Positions 1 to 11,100 of a stretch of DNA of 39,170 nt are shown one piece after another. The stretch lies in NCBI RefSeq assembly GCF_023715535.1, contig NZ_JAMBOI010000018.1:1-39170 (forward strand), read 5' to 3'. Numbering within the stretch: position 1 is the stretch's first letter; the number at the start of each line of letters is the position of its first letter. A model generated the notes under the pieces. The model did no database searches. It was not told the DNA's origin and was given only the letters and a program-made list of their open reading frames with translations. Source of the DNA: Sporosarcina luteola (GTDB taxonomy: Bacteria; Bacillota; Bacilli; Bacillales_A; Planococcaceae). The position numbers and the translations under genes are program-made.

Positions 1-146
1 TGGCATCAATTAAGATGTCAATTTGAATCCGAAGATTCGTTTGTTCTTTTCACCGACGAGGTCGGCTCCAGAACTTTATTTGTTGACGTTTTGCTGTTCA
101 GTTTTCAAGGTTCATTGTGCGTCGCTCGGTTAGAAGCAACTCTTAT
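1..146 (-). other. 5' leader of an rRNA operon (16S gene lies outside the window)
   Basis: Read on the minus strand, this segment follows two sigma-A promoters. It carries the CTTGAAAACTGAAC-type motif common to rRNA leaders and spacers of Bacillales, at about 96-112. Two small hairpins follow: CCGAC/GTCGG at 53-65, and GAATC-TTCG-GATTC with a UUCG tetraloop at 25-38. An rRNA operon directly downstream of gyrA is the B. subtilis arrangement (rrnO). No 16S sequence is inside the window, so the call rests on promoter strength, leader motif and synteny. Confidence 0.75.
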
Positions 147-176
147 ATAATACCACATTTGCAATTCCGATGTCAA
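147..176 (-). promoter_or_regulatory. Proximal rrn promoter (P2-like), sigma-A
   Basis: On the minus strand, TTGACA (171-176) and TATTAT (147-152) are separated by 18 bp. The site lies just ahead of the rRNA leader. Tandem promoters are usual for Bacillus rrn operons. Confidence 0.75.
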
Positions 177-246
177 CAACTTTTTCGAAAAAGTTTTAAG
201 CTGTTTTCAAAGCAGTTATTCACTTACCGGATGAGCAACGTTATTA

Positions 247-275
247 ACTATACCACCCGGTCTTTTTAATTGCAA
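247..275 (-). promoter_or_regulatory. Distal rrn promoter (P1-like), sigma-A
   Basis: On the minus strand, TTGCAA (270-275) and TATAGT (247-252) have a 17-bp spacer. It lies about 100 bp upstream of the proximal promoter and in the same direction, giving a tandem arrangement. Confidence 0.6.
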
Positions 276-316
276 CCCCTATTTGTAAAAACTTATTTCA
301 ATTCTTCTATAACACT

Positions 317-349
317 AAAGCCACGATGTATCTTTACAGTCGCGGCTTT
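317..349 (-). terminator. Hairpin after the HD-GYP gene, possible terminator
   Basis: A 10-bp stem with one G-U pair (317-326 with 340-349) lies 8 bases past the HD-GYP stop codon. The run of T residues after it on the minus strand is poor, so termination may be weak or factor-dependent. Confidence 0.45.
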
Positions 350-356
350 AATCCAT

Positions 357-1454
357 TCATTCTATAACTTTTGAAATCGCAATGCTTCTATGCGTTGCTA
401 AATCAATCAGACTCCCATCCGCTTCTTTTCTAATCATAGGCCTTAATGGAGTATCACGGTGAATGAACATTATTTCGCCGACTTCGCCATCCGTCATCTT
501 CACTCTTGTACCAATGGAAAGATTGCCGACAAGTCTATGAAGTGCTTCTACGACTTTGATGTCGAATTTACCGAACTCTTCCTCTTTGATCATTTCAATC
601 ACTTTGTAAGGAGAATGTTTTATCCTATATAATCTTTCGGATGTCATGGCATGGAAAACGTCAGCTACGGCGAGGATTTGGGAGAATGCCGAAATGGTGT
701 CCATTTTCTCTCCGCGTGGATAGCCGCTTCCATCGAGTCGCTCATGGTGCTTAAGGATTGCCAATTTCATATCCTGCCTGAGCAAAGGCGTATCCTGTAT
801 CATTTTCACACTGAACAACGTATGCTTTTTCACTTCGTTGTATTCTTCTTTCGTAAGGAAAGCGGTCTTTCCCAATATGGAAGGCGAAATCTTCGCCATG
901 CCGCAATCCGCCAATGCACCCGCCAATCCTAATTGCAGCGCATCTCCCTTTTCATATCCCATTTGATCGCTGATTGCTGCTGCAAGAATCCCCACTGCGA
1001 CCGGGTGATGGTAAATGTATTCTTCGGGATTGGAAAAATCGTTCAACGTCGTAAGCATTTGCTTCTGCTTAATGAACTTCTCAATCAATGGAATGATGAA
1101 TCCACGGACTTTCGGGACGTCAGGACGTTGACCCGCCTGCCAATTGCTGAATTCCTTCTTATAATTACGGACCGCTTCGTTATATTCTTTACGTAGTTGG
1201 TACATGCTCACCGGAATATTTTCTAGAATGTCTGCAGCTTTCGTGGAAGAACTTTTCTCCGATTCAGGAATGTCTTTTTGGGCGACCCGTTCTTCCACCT
1301 TTACACGTTTCACTCCAAAAGCCTGTAAAACTTCAATATGTTCGAGCATGAGTACTGTGTCTTTTCGCATTATCGGATACTTCGTCTTGCCGTACACATC
1401 TTCTTTAAGTACTATACCTGTGCGCAGCTCACTGATTGTCTTATATACTTCCAT
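357..1454 (-). CDS. HD-GYP domain protein with an altered HD motif
   Basis: HD-GYP proteins are normally metal-dependent phosphodiesterases of the bacterial second messenger cyclic di-GMP. Counting from the ATG at 1454, this 365-residue protein has an N-terminal region of about 140 residues without a recognised domain. The HD-GYP domain then covers about 145-300. HHERLDGSGYP (residues 236-246) is the GYP signature, and His150, His211 and Asp265 match expected metal ligands. The namesake His-Asp pair reads Ala182-Asp183 in LADCGMAK, and the usual DVYDA segment reads DVFHA. Activity may therefore be lost or changed. A TTG at 1478 would add 8 residues, but the ATG has a GGTGA-type ribosome site about 10 bases upstream. 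The gene follows gyrA after a strong terminator, so it probably has its own promoter. Confidence 0.85.
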   Translation of the reverse strand: MEVYKTISELRTGIVLKEDVYGKTKYPIMRKDTVLMLEHIEVLQAFGVKRVKVEERVAQKDIPESEKSSSTKAADILENIPVSMYQLRKEYNEAVRNYKKEFSNWQAGQRPDVPKVRGFIIPLIEKFIKQKQMLTTLNDFSNPEEYIYHHPVAVGILAAAISDQMGYEKGDALQLGLAGALADCGMAKISPSILGKTAFLTKEEYNEVKKHTLFSVKMIQDTPLLRQDMKLAILKHHERLDGSGYPRGEKMDTISAFSQILAVADVFHAMTSERLYRIKHSPYKVIEMIKEEEFGKFDIKVVEALHRLVGNLSIGTRVKMTDGEVGEIMFIHRDTPLRPMIRKEADGSLIDLATHRSIAISKVIE

Positions 1455-1525
1455 GTCTAAGGTGTCACCACTTTCCAATCGTTCTTAAGGACTATCATAC
1501 TGCAAATATTCAAAATAGACGATAG

Positions 1526-1570
1526 AAAAAAAGTTATTGAGCGGCATTTTGCCGACTCAATAACTTTTTA
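1526..1570 (-). terminator. Strong intrinsic terminator after gyrA
   Basis: A 12-bp stem AAGTTATTGAGC-like arm with an inner CGGC/GCCG stem is followed on the minus strand by seven T residues. It lies immediately after the gyrA stop and closes the yaaA-recF-gyrB-gyrA unit. Confidence 0.9.
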
Positions 1571-1573
1571 ACG

Positions 1574-4099
1574 TCATTCTTCTATATGATCCGCTTCGAT
1601 GGGTCCTTCCATCTCTACGTCTGTGTTACTACTGTCGATGTCGTCGTTTCCATCGAGATCATCAAGTTCTTCTTCCTTCTCGACTTTTGCAACTGTCGCG
1701 ACAAGCTCATCTTCTCCAAGACGGATTAGACGGACACCTTGCGTGCTGCGTCCGATTGAAGATATGTCTTCAATATCCATACGTATGAGTATCCCATGAA
1801 TCGTGATCAACATGAGGTCTTCCGATCCGTCAACTGTCTTCATTGCAACGAGTTGTCCATTCCGGTCAGTCACATTCAACGTCTTCAACCCATATCCGCC
1901 ACGGGATTGGATGCGGTATTCGTCTTCTGGAGTCCGTTTTCCGAAGCCCTTTTCGGTTACAACCAGGATTTCATCGCCTTCCGATACGGTGTCCATGCCG
2001 ACCGCGATATCCCCTTCGCGTAAACGGATGCCGCGCACGCCACTTGCGACACGTCCCATAGAACGGATATCACGCTCGTCGAATTTGATTAGCATGCCGT
2101 CACGCGTACCGATTGCAATGTTCTGATCGCCAGTTGTCATTTTTACACCGATCAGTTCATCATCGCCACGCAATGTCAGAGCGATCAGGCCATTGGAGCG
2201 GATATTGGCAAAGTCAGATACAGATGTACGTTTGACGACACCGCCACGCGTAGCAAAGAAGAGATATTTATCATCCTCAAATTTATCTACAGGAATCATG
2301 GCCGTGACTTTTTCATTCTTGTCGACATCCAACAGGTTGATGATCGGCAACCCTTTCGCCGTCCTGCTGAACTCCGGCACTTCATACCCCTTCTTACGGA
2401 ATACCCTTCCACGGCTTGTAAAGAACAGGATCGTGTCATGTGTTGAAGTGTTCAATAAATGCTCGACAAAGTCATCATCATTCGTCCCCATGCCTTGAAT
2501 GCCGCGGCCTCCGCGACGCTGGCTCCGGTACGTATTAGCAGGAAGCCGTTTAATATAGCCGTTATGCGTCAACGTCAATACGGAGTTCTCGACAGGGATC
2601 AAGTCTTCATCCTCGAGCATTTCTGCACCGCCACTGCCAATCTCGGTCCTGCGGTCATCGGCGAAACGCTGCTTTACTTCAAGCAGCTCCTCTCGGATAA
2701 TCTCAATGACTTTCTCCTCATCTGCCAGAATAGCACGCAACTCGGAAATCAAGGTTAAAAGCTCTTGGTATTCATTCTCGATCTTATCGCGTTCCAGTCC
2801 TGTCAAACGTTGAAGGCGCATGTCAAGAATCGCCTGGGATTGACGTTCGGATAAATTGAATCGTTCCATCAGACCCGTTTTCGCTTCATCGGTCGTCTTC
2901 GAACCGCGGATCAACGCGATGATTTCATCGATATGATCTAGCGCAATCCGCAGACCTTCTAAAATGTGCGCGCGGTCTTCAGCTTTCCTTAACTCGTATT
3001 GAGTACGTCTTCGGATGACCACTTTCTGATGTTCCAAATAATGATAAAGGATTTCTTTCAGTGCTAAGATTTTCGGTTGTCCATCCACAAGGGCAAGCAT
3101 ATTGATGCCGAAGCTCGATTGAAGCGCCGTATGCTTGTAAAGGTTATTCAACAACACATGAACATTTGCATCCCTACGGACGTCGATGACAATACGCATA
3201 CCTGTCCGGTCAGATTCATCCGCCAAATGGGTGATGCCTTCAATCCGTTTATCACGGACGAGCTCGGCGATTTTTTCAATGAGCCGTGCTTTGTTAACCT
3301 GGTAAGGAAGCTCCGTCACGATGATTGTCTCTTTGCCGTTCGAGTGCGTCTCGATTTCAACTTTACCCCTGATGATAATCGAACCGCGCCCAGTTTCATA
3401 TGCTCTGCGAATACCGCTTCTGCCCAGGATGATACCGCCGGTCGGGAAATCCGGTCCCGGAATGATTTCCATCAATTCCTCGGTGGTGATTGCCGGATTA
3501 TCCGCCATTGCAAGAACTCCGTCAATCGTTTCACCCAAATGGTGAGGCGGGATATTCGTAGCCATACCGACCGCTATGCCCGAAGTTCCGTTGACAAGCA
3601 GATTCGGGAAACGGCTTGGCAGGACAATCGGTTCTTTTTCTTGGCCGTCATAGTTATCTTGGTAATCAATCGTATCTTTGTTGATGTCTCGCAGCAATTC
3701 CATCGCAATTCGGGACATTCTCGATTCCGTGTAACGCATCGCCGCTGCGGCATCGCCATCTACGGAACCGAAATTCCCGTGGCCGTCGACGAGCATATAG
3801 CGATAGTTGAAATCCTGCGCCATCCGGACCATCGTGTCATAAACGGCACTGTCGCCATGAGGGTGATACTTACCGATTACATCCCCGACGATACGGGCTG
3901 ATTTCTTATGTGGTTTATCCGCAGTGTTCCCAAGATCCTGCATCGCATAGAGAATACGGCGGTGGACAGGCTTCAACCCATCCCTCACGTCAGGCAATGC
4001 CCGGGAGACGATGACACTCATCGCATAGTCGAGAAAGGATGTCTTCATCTCCGTACTGATGTTAATTCCTTGGACACCACGTTTTGGCATATCTGCCAT
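1574..4099 (-). CDS. gyrA: DNA gyrase subunit A
   Basis: GyrA is the breakage-reunion subunit of gyrase (A2B2), which introduces negative supercoils ahead of forks and polymerases. The 841-residue product has the N-terminal winged-helix and tower core, with catalytic Tyr123 in AMRYTESRM. The C-terminal beta-pinwheel begins after the linker and holds the GyrA box QRRGGRG. The quinolone-resistance region reads [12 protein letters not shown] with Ser84 and Asp88, the residues found in sensitive strains. The tail is very acidic (Asp/Glu-rich over the last 35 residues), as is common for GyrA. An AAAGGAG ribosome site precedes the ATG. The 106-base gap from gyrB contains a small CAGGC/GCCTG hairpin just upstream of that site. 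Both gyrase genes are probably cotranscribed. Confidence 0.98.
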   Translation of the reverse strand: MADMPKRGVQGINISTEMKTSFLDYAMSVIVSRALPDVRDGLKPVHRRILYAMQDLGNTADKPHKKSARIVGDVIGKYHPHGDSAVYDTMVRMAQDFNYRYMLVDGHGNFGSVDGDAAAAMRYTESRMSRIAMELLRDINKDTIDYQDNYDGQEKEPIVLPSRFPNLLVNGTSGIAVGMATNIPPHHLGETIDGVLAMADNPAITTEELMEIIPGPDFPTGGIILGRSGIRRAYETGRGSIIIRGKVEIETHSNGKETIIVTELPYQVNKARLIEKIAELVRDKRIEGITHLADESDRTGMRIVIDVRRDANVHVLLNNLYKHTALQSSFGINMLALVDGQPKILALKEILYHYLEHQKVVIRRRTQYELRKAEDRAHILEGLRIALDHIDEIIALIRGSKTTDEAKTGLMERFNLSERQSQAILDMRLQRLTGLERDKIENEYQELLTLISELRAILADEEKVIEIIREELLEVKQRFADDRRTEIGSGGAEMLEDEDLIPVENSVLTLTHNGYIKRLPANTYRSQRRGGRGIQGMGTNDDDFVEHLLNTSTHDTILFFTSRGRVFRKKGYEVPEFSRTAKGLPIINLLDVDKNEKVTAMIPVDKFEDDKYLFFATRGGVVKRTSVSDFANIRSNGLIALTLRGDDELIGVKMTTGDQNIAIGTRDGMLIKFDERDIRSMGRVASGVRGIRLREGDIAVGMDTVSEGDEILVVTEKGFGKRTPEDEYRIQSRGGYGLKTLNVTDRNGQLVAMKTVDGSEDLMLITIHGILIRMDIEDISSIGRSTQGVRLIRLGEDELVATVAKVEKEEELDDLDGNDDIDSSNTDVEMEGPIEADHIEE

Positions 4100-4205
4100 A
4101 TTGTCAAACTCCTTTCAACTCAGGCGCTTTTTCACACACAGCCTGTCAACTGAAAAAGGTCCCGTCTATTGCAGGTCCCTGTTCCATTTTCGTTTATTGA
4201 ATAAA

Positions 4206-6164
<1,959 letters not shown>

Positions 6165-6198
6165 CTAACCTTCTACCACTTTCAAACAGGAATGGACT

Positions 6199-7320
6199 TC
6201 AATTCCCTTTATCACTGACCTTGCCCGCCGATACCTCATACAGCTCGGCGTCACGTATCGTCTCATGATCGATTCCCGCAATATTCGTCGTCGTGACAAA
6301 TGTCTGCACTTGGCCCTGCATGATATTCAGCAAGTGGGATTGGCGGTAATCATCAAGCTCAGATAACACGTCATCCAAAAGAAGGACCGGAGTCTCTCCG
6401 ACTTCCTGTTTGACGAGGTCTATTTCCGCAAGTTTGAGCGACAGAGCAGTAGTCCGCTGCTGCCCCTGCGAACCGTACGTTTGGATATCATAGTCATTTA
6501 CAAAAAAATGGAGATCGTCACGATGCGGTCCGACCAGAGTCATTCCGCGTTCCAATTCACGACGTCTCACTTCGTGCAATTTTTGACTGAGTATTTCTTC
6601 CATCTGCTCAGCAGTCTGCCCAGAATTCAACTCTTTTAATGTTCCGTATGTCACTTTTAGCTGCTCAATGCCCCTGGAAATCCCTTTATGGATCGGTTCT
6701 GCCCATTTCTGGAGCAGTTCGATGAAATAAAACCGTTTCCGGATGATCTGCACTGCCAGCTGTATATATTGTTCTGTATAAATATCGAACATGACGTCTG
6801 TAAACTCTAATTTACCGCGATTATCTTTGAGGATTGCGTTCCGTTGCTTTAAGACCTTTTGAAAAGTCAGCAGGTCATGTAGATAGACGGGGGAGATTTG
6901 TCCGATTTCCATGTCTAAGAATCTTCTTCGGACCTGTGGACTTCCCTTTACGAGATTCAAGTCTTCCGGCGCAAACATGACAACATTGAGCTGACCGATA
7001 TATAGGCTGAGGCGATTCTGTTCCAAATGGTTGACCCGCGCTTTCTTGCCTTTTTTCGATATCGTCAGTTCAAGTGGTAGTCGTCCGTATTTCCGTTTGA
7101 TGTCCCCTTCTATTTTACCATACTCTTGTTCCCAACGTATAAGTTCACGATCATTTGCAGTGCGATGCGATTTCGCCATTGATAATACGTAGATTGCCTC
7201 CATGATGTTGGTCTTGCCTTGTGCATTTTCTCCAATCAGAACATTGATATGCGGGGAAAAGGATAGTTCAAGGGATTCATAATTCCGATAATCCGTTAGA
7301 GCAAGGCGTTCAATGAACAT
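6199..7320 (-). CDS. recF: DNA replication and repair protein RecF
   Basis: RecF is an SMC-like ATPase that helps load RecA at single-strand gaps together with RecO and RecR. The 373-residue protein begins [14 protein letters not shown], the usual RecF start. It has a Walker A motif GENAQGKTN (residues 30-38), the ABC signature SQGQQRTT and the Walker B stretch [11 protein letters not shown]. The ATG at 7320 lies inside the end of yaaA (11-base overlap), so translational coupling is likely. An upstream in-frame extension to 7428 is open but lies within yaaA and has no family support. Confidence 0.97.
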   Translation of the reverse strand: MFIERLALTDYRNYESLELSFSPHINVLIGENAQGKTNIMEAIYVLSMAKSHRTANDRELIRWEQEYGKIEGDIKRKYGRLPLELTISKKGKKARVNHLEQNRLSLYIGQLNVVMFAPEDLNLVKGSPQVRRRFLDMEIGQISPVYLHDLLTFQKVLKQRNAILKDNRGKLEFTDVMFDIYTEQYIQLAVQIIRKRFYFIELLQKWAEPIHKGISRGIEQLKVTYGTLKELNSGQTAEQMEEILSQKLHEVRRRELERGMTLVGPHRDDLHFFVNDYDIQTYGSQGQQRTTALSLKLAEIDLVKQEVGETPVLLLDDVLSELDDYRQSHLLNIMQGQVQTFVTTTNIAGIDHETIRDAELYEVSAGKVSDKGN

Positions 7321-7549
7321 CCGATTGACCGTCTGAGGATGTGGATATCTTGAATTTGCCGACGCCGGGAAGTGTGACGATATCCCCGTCATATAGCTTT
7401 TTGCCTCGTCTGCGATCGACTTCTCCATTCACGTAGACAGTGTTTTCCTCCAAATACCATTTGGCCATGCCGCCCGAGCTTATGCAATTCGACATTTTTA
7501 ACAATTGACCTAATGTAATAAACTCCGTATCAATTTTCATAAGTTCCAT
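7310..7549 (-). CDS. yaaA: S4-domain RNA-binding protein YaaA (RlbA)
   Basis: This is a small 79-residue protein of the S4-like family always found between dnaN and recF in Bacilli. The S4 RNA-binding fold is recognisable from [23 protein letters not shown] and [22 protein letters not shown]. subtilis YaaA is implicated in 50S ribosome assembly. The start may be the ATG at 7549 (AAGGA about 10 bases upstream) or the ATG at 7540. It overlaps recF by 11 bases and is separated from dnaN by a terminator. Confidence 0.9.
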   Translation of the reverse strand: MELMKIDTEFITLGQLLKMSNCISSGGMAKWYLEENTVYVNGEVDRRRGKKLYDGDIVTLPGVGKFKISTSSDGQSDVH

Positions 7550-7584
7550 CCGCTTCAGTCCTTCATAAGTTAGTCTGTTCCTCT

Positions 7585-7613
7585 ATTTTACCGAACTTTC
7601 AGCTGTAAGTAAA
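7585..7613 (-). promoter_or_regulatory. Candidate promoter for yaaA-recF-gyrBA
   Basis: On the minus strand, TTTACT (7608-7613) and TAAAAT (7585-7590) have a 17-bp spacer. It sits between the dnaN terminator and yaaA, where an independent promoter is expected. Confidence 0.5.
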
Positions 7614-7640
7614 AATGTAAGTGAAAAAGATCATGAACAA

Positions 7641-7686
7641 ATAAAAAGAAACAGGCGAAGGAAAACGTTTTGCATTCCTTAGCCTG
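7641..7686 (-). terminator. Intrinsic terminator after dnaN
   Basis: The arms CAGGCTAAGGAA and TTCCTTCGCCTG (12 bp, one mismatch) are followed on the minus strand by a T-rich run. This ends the dnaA-dnaN transcript. Confidence 0.8.
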
Positions 7687-7711
7687 CTGTAAGTAGACAG
7701 TCTCTTACTTG

Positions 7712-8845
7712 TTAAAATGTCCTGACAGGTAAAATTAATTGTAAAATTGCATCGCTTTCCATTGATTTCAAGATGAAAGGTCTCATTGCACCTGTGAAAT
7801 GAATCGCAATATCCTGGCCTTCAATCGCTTTCAATGCATCCATCATGTATTTGGCACTGAAGGAAATTTTCAAATCCTCGCCGTTCACATCAATTGCCTC
7901 GATCAATTCTTCAACCTTTCCAATTTCCGGGGAGTTGGATGAAACTTCGATGACATTGCCGCCTTCTGCAGCGAATCGGACAATGTTATTCCGGTCTTCA
8001 CGTGCAAGAAGCGAAGCCCGATCAATGGCTTGCAATAATTTACGGCCATTCACTTGTACGGTCGTTTTATATTCGGACGGGATCAATCTTGATGTATCCG
8101 GGTAATTCCCTTCCAAGAGCCTTGAATAAAACAGTACGTTCCTAGATTTGAATAAAACTTGCTGATCTGCAATGACGATTTCGACAACGTCAGAGTTGTC
8201 CTCAAGGATTTTATTCAGCTCCTGAAGGCTTTTACCAGGAATGACGACACTGAACGGACTTTCCGGCATCATTTCAGGAACAATTTCCCTTCTTGCCAGA
8301 CGGTGGCTGTCTGTTGCTACGCATACGAGCTTCTCTTCATCCGTTTCCCAATGTACACCCGTCAAGATTGGACGAGTTTCCTGTTGGGATACGGCAAAGA
8401 CAGTTTCCTTAATGATTGATTTCATCAAATCAGAAGGCAAAGAGAATCGATATTCGTCTTTCACATTTGGAAGAACTGGGTATTCATCTGAATTTGAGCC
8501 GATCAGATGGAATTCGGATTTTCCAGATTGAATAAGGGTCTGCATGTTTTCAACTTCGATCGTGATTTCATTTGTAGGCAATTTCCTGACGATTTCACTG
8601 AAGACTTTTGCTTGGAGAATGATCGACCCGGATTCAATCACACGGATAATCTGCTCTCCGTCTTGTTCAACAGGAATGAAAGTGCAGATTGTAATATCTG
8701 AATCACTTCCTGTCATCGTCAATCCTTTTTCATTCACGTCCATTTTCACGCCGGTCAAAATGGGGTTGGCCACTTTTGAACTGATTGCTTTCATGACATC
8801 ATTCAATCCTTCGAGCAACCAGTCTCTCATTATTTCAAATTTCAT
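7712..8845 (-). CDS. dnaN: DNA polymerase III sliding clamp (beta subunit)
   Basis: DnaN forms the ring-shaped dimer that tethers PolC and DnaE to DNA and serves repair and regulatory partners. The 377-residue length and the three repeated clamp domains match the family. Conserved stretches include ANPILTGVKM, TRPILTGVHW, ATDSHRLARRE, EGNYPDTSRLIP and the C-terminal LILPVRTF that forms part of the partner pocket. It follows dnaA after the 171-base origin segment and is probably cotranscribed with it. The ATG at 8845 has only a modest GAGGGT ribosome site. Confidence 0.98.
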   Translation of the reverse strand: MKFEIMRDWLLEGLNDVMKAISSKVANPILTGVKMDVNEKGLTMTGSDSDITICTFIPVEQDGEQIIRVIESGSIILQAKVFSEIVRKLPTNEITIEVENMQTLIQSGKSEFHLIGSNSDEYPVLPNVKDEYRFSLPSDLMKSIIKETVFAVSQQETRPILTGVHWETDEEKLVCVATDSHRLARREIVPEMMPESPFSVVIPGKSLQELNKILEDNSDVVEIVIADQQVLFKSRNVLFYSRLLEGNYPDTSRLIPSEYKTTVQVNGRKLLQAIDRASLLAREDRNNIVRFAAEGGNVIEVSSNSPEIGKVEELIEAIDVNGEDLKISFSAKYMMDALKAIEGQDIAIHFTGAMRPFILKSMESDAILQLILPVRTF

Positions 8846-9016
8846 TTTGTACCCTCGCTTATATAATTATTAGTTAAGTAATAAAGATAGTAATAGTAAT
8901 AGGGGCTGTGGAAATGTTGATAAGTCCCTAAAACCTATATGTTGTAAAACGATTCACATGTGCATAATATGTGCACAGTTTGTTCTGTTTTTAGCAGGTT
9001 ATACACATGTGGATAC
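8846..9016 (-). other. oriC, downstream half: DnaA boxes, DnaA-trios and AT-rich unwinding element
   Basis: Between dnaA and dnaN there are DnaA-box-like 9-mers at 9008-9016 (TGTGGATAC), 8999-9007 (TTATACACA), 8959-8967 (TGTGCATAA) and 8915-8923 (TGTTGATAA). Each has one mismatch to the consensus. A weaker one is at 8907-8915. Toward dnaN come a short GC run (8902-8906), then the trios, then an almost pure A/T stretch at 8863-8890. This order is that of the B. subtilis origin unwinding region. Confidence 0.88.
8888..8902 (+). promoter_or_regulatory. DnaA-trio array (five trios)
   Basis: The plus strand reads TAG TAA TAG TAA TAG. In 3' to 5' direction from the GC run this is GAT-AAT-GAT-AAT-GAT. 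DnaA-trios are the single-strand DnaA filament sites of bacterial origins, placed next to the last DnaA boxes, as here. Confidence 0.8.
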
Positions 9017-10366
9017 TCATCCTCGACCAAGGATACTCTTAATATCCTGAATATCCTGCTGCAGATTTTGATCATCTTTCAGCTGCTTTGAAATTTTTTC
9101 ATGCGCATGGATGACAGTTGAATGGTCCCTGCCACCAAATTCGGATCCAATTTTCGGCAATGACGAGTCTGTAAGTTCGCGTGATAAGTACATGGCAATT
9201 TGACGAGGGAATGCAATCGCTCTCGTCCTTTTTTTGGCTGTAAAATCTTCCAACCGTATATTGTAATGCTCCCCGACTGTTTTTTGGATATCCAATATGC
9301 TGACTGTTCGCGGACGGGAATTCGGAATGATATCTTTCAGTGCTTCCGCTGCCAGGTCAGTCGTTATGTCCATATTGACAAGGGATGAATAGGCAACAAC
9401 GCGGATCAAAGCCCCTTCCAATTCACGGATGTTCGTATCAATCTGATTCGCGATGTATAACATCACGTCGTCTGAAATGTCGAGCAGTCCATCTGCCTTC
9501 GCCTTCTTACGCAAGATGGCAATCCGGGTCTCCAGGTCCGGAGGTGCGATATCCGTTATTAACCCCCATTCGAAACGGGATCTGAGACGATCTTCCAACG
9601 TGGGAATTTCCTTCGGTGGACGGTCACTGGATATGATGATCTGCTTCGATTCCTCATGCAATGTATTGAACGTATGGAAAAATTCCTCTTGCGTCTGTTC
9701 TTTTCCTGCGATGAATTGAATATCGTCAATTAGAAGTACATCCACGTTCCTATACTGATTCCTGAAATCGCCTGCTTTATTATTCATAATCGAATTAATG
9801 AATTCATTCGTAAATTTCTCCGATGACAAATAAACGACTTTCGAGGACGGGTCTTGTTCCATAATATAATGCCCGATCGCGTGCATGAGGTGAGTCTTTC
9901 CGAGCCCTACGCCACCGTAGATGAATAATGGGTTATATGATTTCGCCGGTGCTTCTGCAACAGCGAGTGAAGCAGCATGGGCAAATCTGTTGCCCGAGCC
10001 GATGACGAATGTATCAAATGTATATTTTGGGTTCAACATGACAGATGCTGATTGAATAGCTGACTTATCTGCCTGTTTCACCGCGGGTTTCGGTACTTGG
10101 AAATCGGTTTCTTCCATTTCTTTTGGAACGACGAAATGAATGAGCCGATCTTCCCCAGTCAATTCTGAGAGGATGCCTGTAATCAAATGCACATAATGAT
10201 TCTCAAGCCAATCCTTAGCAAACGAATTTGGAACAGCAATTGTTACGTTCTCTTCCCCATAGGACATTAATTTTGTCGATTTGAGCCAGGTCTCAAAACT
10301 AGGCCTGGAAATTTTGTCTTCAATTTTCGACAAAACATTGTTCCATAATTTTTCAAGCTGATCCAC
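9017..10366 (-). CDS. dnaA: Chromosomal replication initiator protein DnaA
   Basis: DnaA is the AAA+ ATPase that binds DnaA boxes and opens oriC. Domain I is at residues 1-80 ([20 protein letters not shown]). A short variable linker follows, then AAA+ domain III with Walker A GGVGLGKT (151-158), Walker [10 protein letters not shown] and the arginine-finger region [10 protein letters not shown]. Domain IV ends with the box-binding signature [16 protein letters not shown]. The GTG at 10366 is chosen because AAGGAGG lies 5 bases upstream, and it gives 449 residues, normal for Bacilli. The open frame extends to 10477, but that extension runs through origin sequence. The gene is probably autoregulated, because its promoter lies among DnaA boxes. 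Confidence 0.98.
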   Translation of the reverse strand: MDQLEKLWNNVLSKIEDKISRPSFETWLKSTKLMSYGEENVTIAVPNSFAKDWLENHYVHLITGILSELTGEDRLIHFVVPKEMEETDFQVPKPAVKQADKSAIQSASVMLNPKYTFDTFVIGSGNRFAHAASLAVAEAPAKSYNPLFIYGGVGLGKTHLMHAIGHYIMEQDPSSKVVYLSSEKFTNEFINSIMNNKAGDFRNQYRNVDVLLIDDIQFIAGKEQTQEEFFHTFNTLHEESKQIIISSDRPPKEIPTLEDRLRSRFEWGLITDIAPPDLETRIAILRKKAKADGLLDISDDVMLYIANQIDTNIRELEGALIRVVAYSSLVNMDITTDLAAEALKDIIPNSRPRTVSILDIQKTVGEHYNIRLEDFTAKKRTRAIAFPRQIAMYLSRELTDSSLPKIGSEFGGRDHSTVIHAHEKISKQLKDDQNLQQDIQDIKSILGRG

Positions 10367-10413
10367 TCGTGGGCCTCCTTTACATAGAAAATAAAAAAAC
10401 ACAGGAATATGTA

Positions 10414-10730
10414 TTATACACAGAATCCGCTCCTGTGGATAAGAAATATCCGAAAGTGTTGAAAAAATTATCCACAACCTATCAACAATTGTGGATAAAG
10501 AAATAGGCGTATAAATTTGTTAACAGCAAAATCCTTTATATTGTACCAAGAATCTATAAGAATGACAAGGGATTCTATGAGTTACTAACAATAGCGGCAG
10601 TTGTGGAGAAATACTTTATCCACAGGCTTCTATATGTGCAAAAGGTGTAGATAAGGCCTGTGTATAAAAAAACGAGGAAAAATTTCTATGAACATATTAC
10701 TCATCTGTCGATTTTTGTAGATGTGGATAA
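10414..10730 (-). other. oriC, upstream half: DnaA-box array
   Basis: The dnaA-rpmH gap (about 515 bases) contains five perfect DnaA boxes (TTATCCACA or its complement): 10434-10442, 10468-10476, 10490-10498, 10616-10624 and 10722-10730. Four more have one mismatch: 10414-10422, 10602-10610, 10646-10654 and 10659-10667. Weaker 7/9 matches are at 10479-10487 and 10635-10643. Boxes occur in both orientations. The position corresponds to the incA/incB region of B. subtilis oriC. No gene lies in this gap. Confidence 0.93.
10540..10568 (-). promoter_or_regulatory. dnaA promoter, sigma-A
   Basis: On the minus strand, TTGTCA (10563-10568) and TACAAT (10540-10545) have a 17-bp spacer. The site lies about 175 bases upstream of the dnaA start, between two groups of DnaA boxes. 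This fits autorepression by DnaA. Confidence 0.7.
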
Positions 10731-10803
10731 CCTTTATTGTCGAATGATGCAGTTGAATTTTGTTGAATGAGTTTGACGTTCAAATCGAGTGCATAAAAAA
10801 CGG

Positions 10804-10832
10804 TTGACATATTCGGCTATGCCCTTTATACT
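10804..10832 (+). promoter_or_regulatory. rpmH promoter, sigma-A
   Basis: TTGACA (10804-10809) and TATACT (10827-10832) are spaced by 17 bp and lie 50 bases upstream of rpmH. This is a near-consensus strong promoter, as expected for a ribosomal protein gene. Confidence 0.85.
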
Positions 10833-10881
10833 GTTCAAGACTGTCAGATTGTAAAGGGACAATGCAGGAGGTGTCTTTGAA

Positions 10882-11016
10882 ATGAAACGTACATTCCAAC
10901 CAAATAAACGTAAACGTAGTAAAGTTCACGGCTTCCGTGCAAGAATGAGCTCAAAAAGCGGTCGTAATATCCTCGCTGCTCGTCGTCGCAAAGGAAGAAA
11001 AGTGCTTTCAGCATAA
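10882..11016 (+). CDS. rpmH: 50S ribosomal protein L34
   Basis: This short gene encodes 44 residues starting [18 protein letters not shown] and ending [10 protein letters not shown]. That is the highly basic L34 sequence, with nearly every conserved position present. L34 is a late-assembling protein of the large ribosomal subunit. An AGGAGGTG ribosome site lies about 10 bases upstream. It is the first gene of the right arm, transcribed away from oriC, and is followed at once by a terminator. rnpA may therefore depend on readthrough or on a separate promoter. Confidence 0.97.
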   Translation: MKRTFQPNKRKRSKVHGFRARMSSKSGRNILAARRRKGRKVLSA

Positions 11017-11043
11017 GACCACTGACTCAGTGGTCTTTTTTTT
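11016..11043 (+). terminator. Intrinsic terminator after rpmH
   Basis: The stem AGACCACTG/CAGTGGTCT is followed by nine T residues, starting at the last base of the rpmH stop codon. Confidence 0.9.
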
Positions 11044-11100
11044 TACATATACTTGAATATGTTGAATCAAAACTAACGTTATAGTAAATGAATTTTATTG

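Noticed and set aside
3077..3901. 274-codon plus-strand ORF inside gyrA
   Set aside because: It is fully antisense to the conserved gyrA core, matches no family I recognise and has no ribosome site. Long shadow frames are common opposite such genes.
10367..10477. N-terminal extension of DnaA to 10477
   Set aside because: It would encode DnaA boxes and the ribosome site. The GTG at 10366 has an ideal AAGGAGG and gives the standard protein.
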